64,000 bases of DNA, from positions 79,219 to 143,218 of the forward strand of contig JBGSKO010000211.1 in NCBI GenBank assembly GCA_041741155.1, given 5' to 3'. Source of the stretch: M3007 sp041741155 (GTDB lineage Bacteria; Bacteroidota; Bacteroidia; Chitinophagales; Saprospiraceae). How positions within the stretch are numbered: the stretch's first letter is position 1; the number at the start of each line of letters is the position of its first letter. The notes under the pieces are model-generated. The model searched no databases and was not told where the DNA came from. It was given only the letters and a program-made list of their open reading frames with translations. This document shows positions 8,906 through 15,981 of this stretch, in pieces. The position numbers and the translations under genes were made by a program.

Positions 8906-11080
8906 TTAGGGGCGCGAACCGTTTGTGCCGAAGTGCAGGTTTTCTTGAAAAAACAAATCAATTTTATCAAAAAGATGTGCGCGATCCCTACCCATTACAT
9001 TGTGTGCGTGTTCCGGGTAAACGAAATAGTCAATTTGTTTGCCCTTTTTCACGCACTCGCGGATGTAACGCAGGGAGTGTTGCCACAGCACCACATCGTC
9101 GGACGAGCCGTGTATCATCAGCAGGCGGCCATTGAGGTTGTCAATGTGGTTGAACAAACTGTTACGCGCGTATCCTTCCGGGTTTTCCTGTGGCGTATCC
9201 ATGTACCGCTCGGTGTACATGATTTCGTACATACGCCAGTCAATGACCGGGCCGCCGGCTACAGCGCACTTGAATGTTCCGGCAGATTCCGGTCGGGTCA
9301 TCAGGGAGGTTGCCATGAAACCGCCGTAGCTCCAGCCGTACACGCCGAGTCGTGTGGTGTCCACGAAAGACTGGCTTTTCAGGTATTGCACGCCGGCAAG
9401 TTGGTCTGCGATCTCCACATCGCCAAGGCGGCGGTGAATGGCGCTTTCAAATTCATAGCCGCGATTAGCCGATCCGCGTCCGTCCATGCTGAATACGATA
9501 CAGCCCTGCTGGGCCAAACGGTGCATCCAGAGTTCGGCGGCGTTGAGCCAGGTATTGTTTACCAACTGCACGTGCGGGCCATTGTAGAGATAGACCAGCA
9601 CGGGATATTTCCGGTTTGCATCAAAATTGGTGGGCAAAATGATGCGGGCATTGAGCGCAGGGCCACCGGGCGAGGGGATCGTAACGAGGCGGGTTTCGCC
9701 GAGTGCGTACTCCTCCACGGGGTTTTTGGCGCTGAAGGCGATCTTGCTGTCAGCCGGTTTTTTCACCGGATAAGCATAAATATTGCGCGGCGTAGTGGCG
9801 CTCGAAAAAACATCCAGCGCCCAGTCGCCCGTAGAGTTGACGAGCACATTATGTGTACCCGGTTCGGGGCTATTGATCCGCGTTTGGCTGGCATTGGAGG
9901 CGATTTCGGATGTCAGACAATGGCGGTTCATGCCGCTTTCGTCCGCCATTTGGTAAAAACAGCGTTTTCCGTCCTTAGAAAAACCAATGAACCGGGTCAC
10001 TGGCGCATTCCCGGTGCTGATTTGGCGCAGCATTTTTCCGGAGGTGTTGTATAGGTACAAGTGGTTGTAGCCGTTGCGCTCGCTGTGCCAGATAAAATCG
10101 GTATTGGAGCCGGGCACGAACACCGGTGGGTTTTCGGGTTCCACCCATTTGTCGCTGGTTTCCTCAAACAGGGTTTTCACCAAAGCGCCCGAGCCGGTAT
10201 CGTACTGGTTGAGCCACATCCGGTTTTGTTCCCGGTTGACCACAGCGATGAGGACGTGCTTATCGTCGGGTGTCCAGGCGATATTGGTCAGGTATTGTTC
10301 GGCCGGTTCGCCGGTCTTGATGTACCATTTCTGGCCCGTTTGGGTATCGTACACACCGACGGTGACGTGGTGGCTGGTGGCGCCCGCGTAGGGGTAGCGC
10401 ACTTGCCGCGCCTGGGCGGGCATAGAGTCGAGGATATAGACCGGGTACTGGGTCACCATACGTTCATCCATGCGGTAAAAAGCCAGATAGCGCCCCGAGG
10501 GACTCCAAAACGTGCCCTTTGTTATTCCAAATTCCTGCCGGTGTACGCTCTCGCCATACACGATGCCGTCCTGTTCGCTTTGGGCCACGCCGAGTTCTTT
10601 GCCTCCGATGTTGACCCACAAGCCTTTGTCGCGGGTGTATGCTGCCTTGTGACTTTTTTCATGGATGTCGAGGTTGGCGGCGCCCTCCGGGAATCCGTTT
10701 TTGCGCGTCAGCGTGCCGTCCAGGTTGTAGGAATAGATGGCGGTTTTGGTTTGAAACCAGATATTTTTCTCGTCTGTCCAGGAGATGCCGGGCATTCCTT
10801 TTAGAACTTCGGCGCCTTGTTTCTCCAGTCCGGCATTGATGCCCGCGAGCAGATCGAGGGTGTCGGTAGCGAGGTCGGCGGCGTTGACGCGCACGAGTTT
10901 GTTGTTGGCGACGTGTACAAACTGGTTGCCACCCGGTATCCACTGGAGTTGGCGGAGGTTGGCCGGCGCGAGAGTCGTGCGGCCTTTCAGGATGGCATCG
11001 GCCATGGTGAAAGGCTTTTGGGCGCCGAGCAGCGCAGGGAGGGCGAGCAAGAGCAAGCCGAACAGGGCAATTTTTTTCAT
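8906..11080 (-). CDS. S9 family dipeptidyl peptidase IV-like protease, exported
   Basis: Serine exopeptidase of the prolyl oligopeptidase clan, probably releasing dipeptides in the periplasm. The N-terminus MKKIALFGLLLLALPALLGAQ is a signal peptide. Residues about 30-470 form the DPP IV-type beta-propeller (repeats such as SPSGRYLAFYRMDE, WTPDDKHVLIAVVNRE), and the C-terminal third is an alpha/beta hydrolase with nucleophile Ser584 in GWSYGGFMAT, the Asp in HGSSDDVV (about 661) and the His in YPEHAHNV (about 693). At 724 residues it is the normal length. A TACCTTTG element 26 bases before the ATG is its likely promoter. The gene reads away from the unknown membrane-protein gene. Confidence 0.93.
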   Translation of the reverse strand: MKKIALFGLLLLALPALLGAQKPFTMADAILKGRTTLAPANLRQLQWIPGGNQFVHVANNKLVRVNAADLATDTLDLLAGINAGLEKQGAEVLKGMPGISWTDEKNIWFQTKTAIYSYNLDGTLTRKNGFPEGAANLDIHEKSHKAAYTRDKGLWVNIGGKELGVAQSEQDGIVYGESVHRQEFGITKGTFWSPSGRYLAFYRMDERMVTQYPVYILDSMPAQARQVRYPYAGATSHHVTVGVYDTQTGQKWYIKTGEPAEQYLTNIAWTPDDKHVLIAVVNREQNRMWLNQYDTGSGALVKTLFEETSDKWVEPENPPVFVPGSNTDFIWHSERNGYNHLYLYNTSGKMLRQISTGNAPVTRFIGFSKDGKRCFYQMADESGMNRHCLTSEIASNASQTRINSPEPGTHNVLVNSTGDWALDVFSSATTPRNIYAYPVKKPADSKIAFSAKNPVEEYALGETRLVTIPSPGGPALNARIILPTNFDANRKYPVLVYLYNGPHVQLVNNTWLNAAELWMHRLAQQGCIVFSMDGRGSANRGYEFESAIHRRLGDVEIADQLAGVQYLKSQSFVDTTRLGVYGWSYGGFMATSLMTRPESAGTFKCAVAGGPVIDWRMYEIMYTERYMDTPQENPEGYARNSLFNHIDNLNGRLLMIHGSSDDVVLWQHSLRYIRECVKKGKQIDYFVYPEHAHNVMGRDRAHLFDKIDLFFQENLHFGTNGSRP

Positions 11081-11106
11081 AAATCCGAGATTGATGGCAG
11101 GGCGGA

Positions 11107-11114
11107 CAAAGGTA
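11107..11114 (-). promoter_or_regulatory. -7 promoter element of the S9 peptidase gene
   Basis: TACCTTTG on the minus strand, an exact TAnnTTTG match, lies 26 bases upstream of the peptidase ATG at 11080. No TTG at the -33 spacing is evident. Confidence 0.45.
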
Positions 11115-11197
11115 GCACGGGAGGCGGGGTTGTGGCTGGTATCCGGACTGCTTTCGACAGAGCAGGGAAAGAGGCGCCTGAATTCAAGTTTTGTCGG

Positions 11198-11205
11198 TAC
11201 GTTTG
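11198..11205 (+). promoter_or_regulatory. -7 promoter element of the unknown membrane-protein gene
   Basis: TACGTTTG on the plus strand matches TAnnTTTG and lies 26 bases before ATG 11232. It helps to set that start rather than any codon further upstream in the open frame, which would overlap the divergent peptidase gene. Confidence 0.45.
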
Positions 11206-11231
11206 TTGGCTTTAACCTGATGCTCCTGTCT

Positions 11232-12455
11232 ATGCGCTACTTTATTATCGGGTTTATTCGTGCTTCTTTGGCATTATTCGCTCTCTTGGTACTTTATTTT
11301 AACATAAAACTATATGATGCTCCTGAGTGCGGTGCCACACCAAACGGATATGTAAACACAGATGTCGTCCGACAACTGCATTTTTTACGGCGAGCTTTGT
11401 ATCAGGAAAGTGCGGGCGAAGCCATGCAAAATTTGTATCCCGAAGGGTATGTTTTTAGCTACTCCCTGAATGGCCTGGCATGGTGTGCAGTGGCGGAGAC
11501 ACTTGCCCCGGAAGCGCCTCTTCGGCAAGAAGCCCTGGCGACGGCGGCACGCAGTCTTCGCGCATTGGATTCTCCGGCGGGTAAAAACGTGTTCGATGTG
11601 CGGCTGCCGTTGAAATACGGGGCATTTTACAGGGGCTGGACGGCTTATCTTCGCGGGCGTTTGCTAAGTCTGTTTCCGACCGCAATACGTGATGCCCGGC
11701 AAGTAGCGCAATTTCAGGAGGACTGCGCTGCCATTGCCCGGGCCGTTACCCAAACCGAACAGCCTTACCTGGAATCGTACGGAGGGGCTGCCTGGCCTGC
11801 CGACAACATCGTTTGCCTTGCGGCGCTTTCCTTACACGACAAAATCATGGAACCACGGTTCCAATCCGTAAAAAAGGAGTGGCTGAGTCGCATACAACAT
11901 ACAATGCTGCCGGAGTACGAATTGATCCCACACGACTATGATTTGGTAAATGGTCGGTCACCAGCAGGGGTTCGAGGTTCTTCTCAAAGTCTGATGCTGG
12001 TTTTTCTTCCCGAAATAGACTCGGCATTTGCTGCCGTGCAGTATCATAATTTCCGAAAGCATTTTTTGGTACACCGAGTAGGGCTTCCGGGCATCCGTGA
12101 ATATCCCGGCGGATTACCCGGGTCAGGCGACATTGATTCAGGCCCGGTGGTCTTGGGTATCGGCGGAGCAGCGACCATCGTGGGCATCAAAGCAGCGCAA
12201 CAATACCAGGATTGGGACTTAGCTGTGGCGCTGCGAAATAGCGTGGAAACCCTATTGTTTCCACAAGAAAGCGGCACAGAAAAAACCTACCTGTGTGGAA
12301 AACTCCCGATACTTGACGCTTTCCTGGCGTGGAGCAATGCCGGAATTTGTGTGGCTTGCCGGCAGCAGACGGGGGCGTGGCGATGGACTTTTCAAGTTTT
12401 TTCGGTACTGTTGCTTGTGCTTTGTGCTTTTTTGATGCGGAGGCAAACGAAGTAA
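11232..12455 (+). CDS. Doubly membrane-anchored protein of unknown function, possibly an alpha/alpha-toroid enzyme
   Basis: A 407-residue protein I do not firmly recognise. It has a hydrophobic N-terminal segment (residues about 4-26) and a second one at the C-terminus (about 383-402, VFSVLLLVLCAFLM), leaving a soluble domain of about 350 residues between two anchors. That domain is helix-rich with Trp/Gly/Asp-containing turns (YGGAAWPADNIVCLAALS, HDYDLVNGRSPAGVRGSSQS, GSGDIDSGPVVLGIGGAA), a pattern seen in (alpha/alpha)6 barrel enzymes; a distant likeness to linalool dehydratase/isomerase-type proteins is possible but not proven. The start is fixed by the -7 element at 11198 and by avoiding overlap with the divergent gene. 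Confidence 0.7.
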   Translation: MRYFIIGFIRASLALFALLVLYFNIKLYDAPECGATPNGYVNTDVVRQLHFLRRALYQESAGEAMQNLYPEGYVFSYSLNGLAWCAVAETLAPEAPLRQEALATAARSLRALDSPAGKNVFDVRLPLKYGAFYRGWTAYLRGRLLSLFPTAIRDARQVAQFQEDCAAIARAVTQTEQPYLESYGGAAWPADNIVCLAALSLHDKIMEPRFQSVKKEWLSRIQHTMLPEYELIPHDYDLVNGRSPAGVRGSSQSLMLVFLPEIDSAFAAVQYHNFRKHFLVHRVGLPGIREYPGGLPGSGDIDSGPVVLGIGGAATIVGIKAAQQYQDWDLAVALRNSVETLLFPQESGTEKTYLCGKLPILDAFLAWSNAGICVACRQQTGAWRWTFQVFSVLLLVLCAFLMRRQTK

Positions 12456-12461
12456 CCGGAC

Positions 12462-12543
12462 AAAAAAAAGAGGCAGTGCCACCACAGCACTACCTCAGCC
12501 CTAACCAAATAAAACCAAATTATCTTCTTTCACTTGTTTTTGG
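12462..12543 (-). ncRNA. Candidate small RNA with own promoter and terminator
   Basis: On the minus strand a complete transcription unit can be read: TTG (12580-12578), 21 bases, TACCTTTG (12556-12549), predicted start near 12542, then a hairpin with a 10-bp stem (12496-12487 with 12479-12470) followed by eight U (12469-12462). The one mismatch of this stem on the plus strand becomes a G-U pair on the minus strand, which argues that minus is the transcribed strand. The RNA would be about 80 nt and has no credible open reading frame. No known RNA family was recognised. It lies between two plus-strand genes, antisense to neither. Confidence 0.5.
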
Positions 12544-12548
12544 TTCTA

Positions 12549-12580
12549 CAAAGGTAAATCCCTTTGTGTAACATATACAA
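12549..12580 (-). promoter_or_regulatory. Promoter of the candidate small RNA
   Basis: TTG (complement of CAA at 12578-12580), a 21-base spacer and TACCTTTG (complement of 12549-12556) form a full Bacteroidota promoter on the minus strand. No minus-strand protein gene begins downstream. Confidence 0.5.
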
Positions 12581-12771
12581 GAAGAAGGCGGATTTTTTTT
12601 CTTTTTTTGTTAAAAAAAATCGTAGAAAAAATTGAAAAATGGCTGAAGTATTCCCAAATTTAAAAATACGCCGCACTGTTTTTTATCAAAAATAAAAACT
12701 GTAAAATCTTATTCCAAATAAAGGTGAAGTTTAGGCTATCATTTAAAACATAATTTTATTCGTTTTGATTC
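12581..12771. other. AT-rich spacer before the M28 peptidase gene
   Basis: Very A/T-rich, with T8 and A8 runs around 12593-12620 and no coding frame or clear hairpin. No exact TAnnTTTG lies just before the ATG at 12772, so the promoter of the peptidase gene is not identified. Confidence 0.4.
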
Positions 12772-14199
12772 ATGGAAAATAATTGGAAGATAACTTCAAA
12801 AGAGGTGTTCAAGGCCGTTGTGCTTATTGTATTTGCTACACGCTACCCGGCGTTGCCTGCACAAACTCCGGATCATGCTACTGACGCAGCGGTTATCCGA
12901 AAGATATACGACCAGGCCCTTACCGACGGATTGTGTTACCCGTGGCTACGCGACCTGTGTTTTGATGTGGGCCACCGCCTGAGCGGAAGCGTCGGCGCCG
13001 AAAAAGCCGTCCGGTGGTCAAAGGCTGTGCTCGATACGGTAGGCCTCGACTCCGTTTGGCTGCAGCCGGTGTTGGTGCCGCACTGGGAGCGCGGCGCGGC
13101 GGAAGAAGTGCTGGTGATTGGTACGAAAAAACGCGCAGGTATCCGGCTCGACGCCCTGGCGCTCGGCGGCTCGGTCAGTACCAATGGCAAAACATTGTCC
13201 GGGGAAGTGGTGGAAGTCACCTCCTGGCAAGAGCTGGACGATCTTGGCGAGCGCGGAATCCGCGGGAAAATGGTGTTCTATAACCGCCCCATGGACCCCA
13301 CCAAAATCCGTACGTTCGAAGCGTATGGCGGCGCAGTGGACCAGCGCGTACATGGCGCCGCACGCGCAGCCAAATATGGAGCAACCGGCGTATTGGTGCG
13401 TTCCATGGGCCTGCGCCTCGACGACTACCCGCATACCGGAACCTTGCGCTACGATACTACGGTGACAAGCATTCCCGCCGCGGCAATCAGCACCAATGCC
13501 GCCGAACGACTCAGTGCATTGCTGCAAACAGAAAGCACGGCTCGTGTATCCATGAAACTCGATTGCCGTACCCTTCCCGACGCACCTTCTTACAATGTAA
13601 TCGGTGAAATCCGTGGCTCGGAATTTCCAGATCAGGTCATTCTCGTGGGCGGCCACCTGGATAGCTGGGATGTGGGCCACGGTGCGCACGACGACGGCGC
13701 CGGTTGTACCCAAAGCATGGATGTACTGCGCTACTTCCGGCAAATGGGCTACAAACCCCGCCATACCATCCGTTGTGTATTGTTTATGAACGAAGAAAAC
13801 GGCTTGCGCGGCGGCCAGGAGTACGCCCGCGAGGCAGCGCGCAAAGGCGAATTTCACGTTTGCGCAATCGAGAGCGACGCAGGCGGATTTACGCCCCGTG
13901 GCTTCGGTTTTGATGCTGAAGAATCTGTGCTGAACAAGTTTTTTGAAAAAGTTGCCGTCCATCAGGACTTGCTTGAGCCCTACGGCCTGAAACTTTCCAA
14001 GGGCGGATCGGGCGCCGATATCAGTCCACTGAAGGGGCAGAAAGGTTTGCTCAGCGGCTTTTCGCCCGATTCACAACGCTATTTCGACTACCACCATACC
14101 GCTGCGGATGTGTTTGAGGCCGTGAGCAAACGCGAACTGGAACTCGGCGCAGCTAGCATGGCGGCACTGGTATATTTGCTGGACAAATACGGACTATAA
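12772..14199 (+). CDS. M28 family metallopeptidase (carboxypeptidase Q-like), exported
   Basis: Zinc exopeptidase of 475 residues. The N-terminus (MENNWKITSKEVFKAVVLIVF, then PALPAQ) looks like a signal peptide. A PA-type insert occupies roughly residues 130-270, and the di-zinc catalytic domain follows with GGHLDSWDVGHGAHDDGAG (ligands His and Asp near 295-306), NEENGLRGG (catalytic and metal Glu near 340), ESDAGGF (Asp near 368) and DYHHTAADV (His near 440). This order is that of the M28B/plasma glutamate carboxypeptidase group. It stands alone, with an AT-rich spacer before it and a strong terminator starting in its stop codon. Confidence 0.9.
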   Translation: MENNWKITSKEVFKAVVLIVFATRYPALPAQTPDHATDAAVIRKIYDQALTDGLCYPWLRDLCFDVGHRLSGSVGAEKAVRWSKAVLDTVGLDSVWLQPVLVPHWERGAAEEVLVIGTKKRAGIRLDALALGGSVSTNGKTLSGEVVEVTSWQELDDLGERGIRGKMVFYNRPMDPTKIRTFEAYGGAVDQRVHGAARAAKYGATGVLVRSMGLRLDDYPHTGTLRYDTTVTSIPAAAISTNAAERLSALLQTESTARVSMKLDCRTLPDAPSYNVIGEIRGSEFPDQVILVGGHLDSWDVGHGAHDDGAGCTQSMDVLRYFRQMGYKPRHTIRCVLFMNEENGLRGGQEYAREAARKGEFHVCAIESDAGGFTPRGFGFDAEESVLNKFFEKVAVHQDLLEPYGLKLSKGGSGADISPLKGQKGLLSGFSPDSQRYFDYHHTAADVFEAVSKRELELGAASMAALVYLLDKYGL

Positions 14200-14241
14200 G
14201 TGCCGAGTTAATTCAGTCTCGGCACTTAGTCCCAAATTTTT
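14198..14241 (+). terminator. Intrinsic terminator after the M28 peptidase gene
   Basis: A perfect 10-bp stem (14198-14207 with 14218-14227) with a 10-base loop begins within the peptidase stop codon; a T-rich stretch follows at 14236-14241. It separates the peptidase from the CHAT/TIR cassette that begins at 14247. Confidence 0.7.
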
Positions 14242-14246
14242 CAAAC

Positions 14247-15926
14247 TTGACCTACTTCCATTTTTTCATAGGCGACCGGGAGGTCAGTCTGCACGTGACC
14301 GGGCCGGATGGTGCGGCGCCCGAGCAGGCCAAGGCGGCATTGAATTTTGAGGACACGCTCTTCAGCGCGCTCAATGTTCTGCACCGCCTGATGGCTTCCG
14401 GCGGTGGGCACGGCAGTTATCACCCCAATCGCGCCTTCATCCGCAAGATTGGCCGGATTCAAGCCTCCCTGCTGAATATAACCGCCACCGACCCGGCCAG
14501 GCCGACCGACGTGCAGGTTTTGTTTGAAAAACAATGGAAGTTGCTCGCGAATGATGCCCAGGCACGGGCTTGTTTTTCGTTCGACTTCGCCCAGCAACCG
14601 CCCTATACCGAACTGGCCGAGTTGCCCTGGGAGTTTCTGTCGTATCAAAATCAGGACCTGGCACTCGGTACCGCGCCGTCTTGCGATTTTGTCCGAAAAA
14701 TCCAGCAGCCTGCGCCGCCTCCTCCGCCCGCGCCGGTGCCTGTAGCAGAGGCTTTGCGTGTCTTGCTGCTCATTGGCGAACCCGATCTTGATGCCTTGCG
14801 CCGTGCCGATCAGCCGCTGGTGGCCTACCGCGAATCGTATGTGTACCGCTTGCTGCGGGTTTATGAAAATCTGGCCAATGCCCAAGCGGGTCGCCTGCAC
14901 TTGCGCGTGTTGTTTCAGCCGCGCCGTGCAGAAATCCAGCAGGCCCAGCCTCAGCGCCGGGCCGTGGTTTTCGATGAATTTCTCGACCGGTTTCAGAAAA
15001 ACATGGTGGAACCCGACGGCGACCCGATCCGCAGTCGCGACAATCAGGACTTCCAGCCACACGTCGTACATTTTTTCGGACATGTCGCCATGGACGAGCG
15101 CGACGAAGAAACGGTAGCCTGCATCAACGACGAGGGCGGGCTGGACTTTGTGCCCAGCCAGGCGTTTGCCGCTTGTTTTGCCGCTGCGCCGCCCGGCCTG
15201 TTTATCCTGCAAGCACCGGAGGGGGTGCAACTGCACCGCGGACCTTTTTCGCAGAGCGGTCTTCTGGCTGATCTGGCCCAGAAGCGCGTGCCTTATATCC
15301 TGAGTTTTCAGCACCCGGTGGGCGAGCAAGGTTCTCTGGCGTTTTTGCGCGACCTGTACCAACGCCTGTTCGATGCCCAGAGCGTGCCGGCAGCCGTCAC
15401 CGCCGCCCGTGCGCGCCTGAACCGGGACACGGGTAGCCTCGCCGACCTTCATGCCTTTGGCAGCCCGGCGCTGTACACCACCCTGGCACAACCCCTGTAT
15501 CTTGGTTTGTTGTCCAATATCCAGCCTGCCGCCACCGACACGGATAGCGCCGGCGCTGTGGCTACGATGAGTCTGACAGAGAAAATCGCCTGGTATGGCA
15601 CGGAAATCCGGCGTCTGGTGGAGCACAGCGAACTGGAGGCCGCTCTGGAAAAATACCGGGAGATTGTGCATATTGCCATCCGCTCTCCGGATTCCAATAT
15701 AGCCCTTGCGGAATCGTATCAGGATGAGATGAGCAGTTTGTTCATGCGGTTCAACGATGCGAAAATATCGCAGCAACGCGGAGATATTACCATAGCCGAA
15801 CGCTCGCGGCAATACCAGAGCGTGGGCAACGCACTGCTGGATAACTTTAAGCCAAGCCGTTTTCCCGGCATTACCCAAAAAACGCCTGCCGATAAACCTG
15901 TAGCGAATACCCCCCGACTGCGGTAG
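14247..15926 (+). CDS. CHAT-like caspase-fold protein lacking the catalytic Cys, with C-terminal effector-associated domain
   Basis: First gene of the cassette, 559 residues. Residues about 165-415 follow the CHAT protease pattern: VVHFFGHV (His279 at the catalytic His position), LFILQAPEGVQLH where CHAT proteases have xLNACESG, then ADLAQKRVPYILSFQHPV, FLRDLYQRLF, AARARL and FGSPALYTTL. The Cys position is Pro324, so proteolysis by the usual dyad is not expected. Residues about 440-533 form a helical adaptor of EAD11 type that matches the N-terminus of the TIR protein three genes later (LVEHSELEAAL here, LVENSRLDAAL there). The N-terminal 1-150 is of unknown fold and is joined by a Pro-rich linker (154-165). 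TTG 14247 is the only start that keeps the N-terminal strand. Predicted role: sensor or scaffold in a conflict system; inferred only. Confidence 0.75.
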   Translation: MTYFHFFIGDREVSLHVTGPDGAAPEQAKAALNFEDTLFSALNVLHRLMASGGGHGSYHPNRAFIRKIGRIQASLLNITATDPARPTDVQVLFEKQWKLLANDAQARACFSFDFAQQPPYTELAELPWEFLSYQNQDLALGTAPSCDFVRKIQQPAPPPPPAPVPVAEALRVLLLIGEPDLDALRRADQPLVAYRESYVYRLLRVYENLANAQAGRLHLRVLFQPRRAEIQQAQPQRRAVVFDEFLDRFQKNMVEPDGDPIRSRDNQDFQPHVVHFFGHVAMDERDEETVACINDEGGLDFVPSQAFAACFAAAPPGLFILQAPEGVQLHRGPFSQSGLLADLAQKRVPYILSFQHPVGEQGSLAFLRDLYQRLFDAQSVPAAVTAARARLNRDTGSLADLHAFGSPALYTTLAQPLYLGLLSNIQPAATDTDSAGAVATMSLTEKIAWYGTEIRRLVEHSELEAALEKYREIVHIAIRSPDSNIALAESYQDEMSSLFMRFNDAKISQQRGDITIAERSRQYQSVGNALLDNFKPSRFPGITQKTPADKPVANTPRLR

Positions 15927-15981
15927 TGGGGCATACAGCCGAAAAACACGCTAACACCAAGGCACCCAAACACGTACAAAA

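Noticed and set aside
8801..10804. Plus-strand open frames opposite the S9 peptidase gene
   Set aside because: The minus-strand protein has signal peptide, propeller and catalytic triad; the plus-strand frames have no recognisable features.
14241..15878. Long minus-strand open frame (545 codons) opposite the CHAT-like gene
   Set aside because: It mirrors the GC-rich codon pattern of the plus-strand gene, has no family features, and would break an otherwise continuous same-direction cassette.
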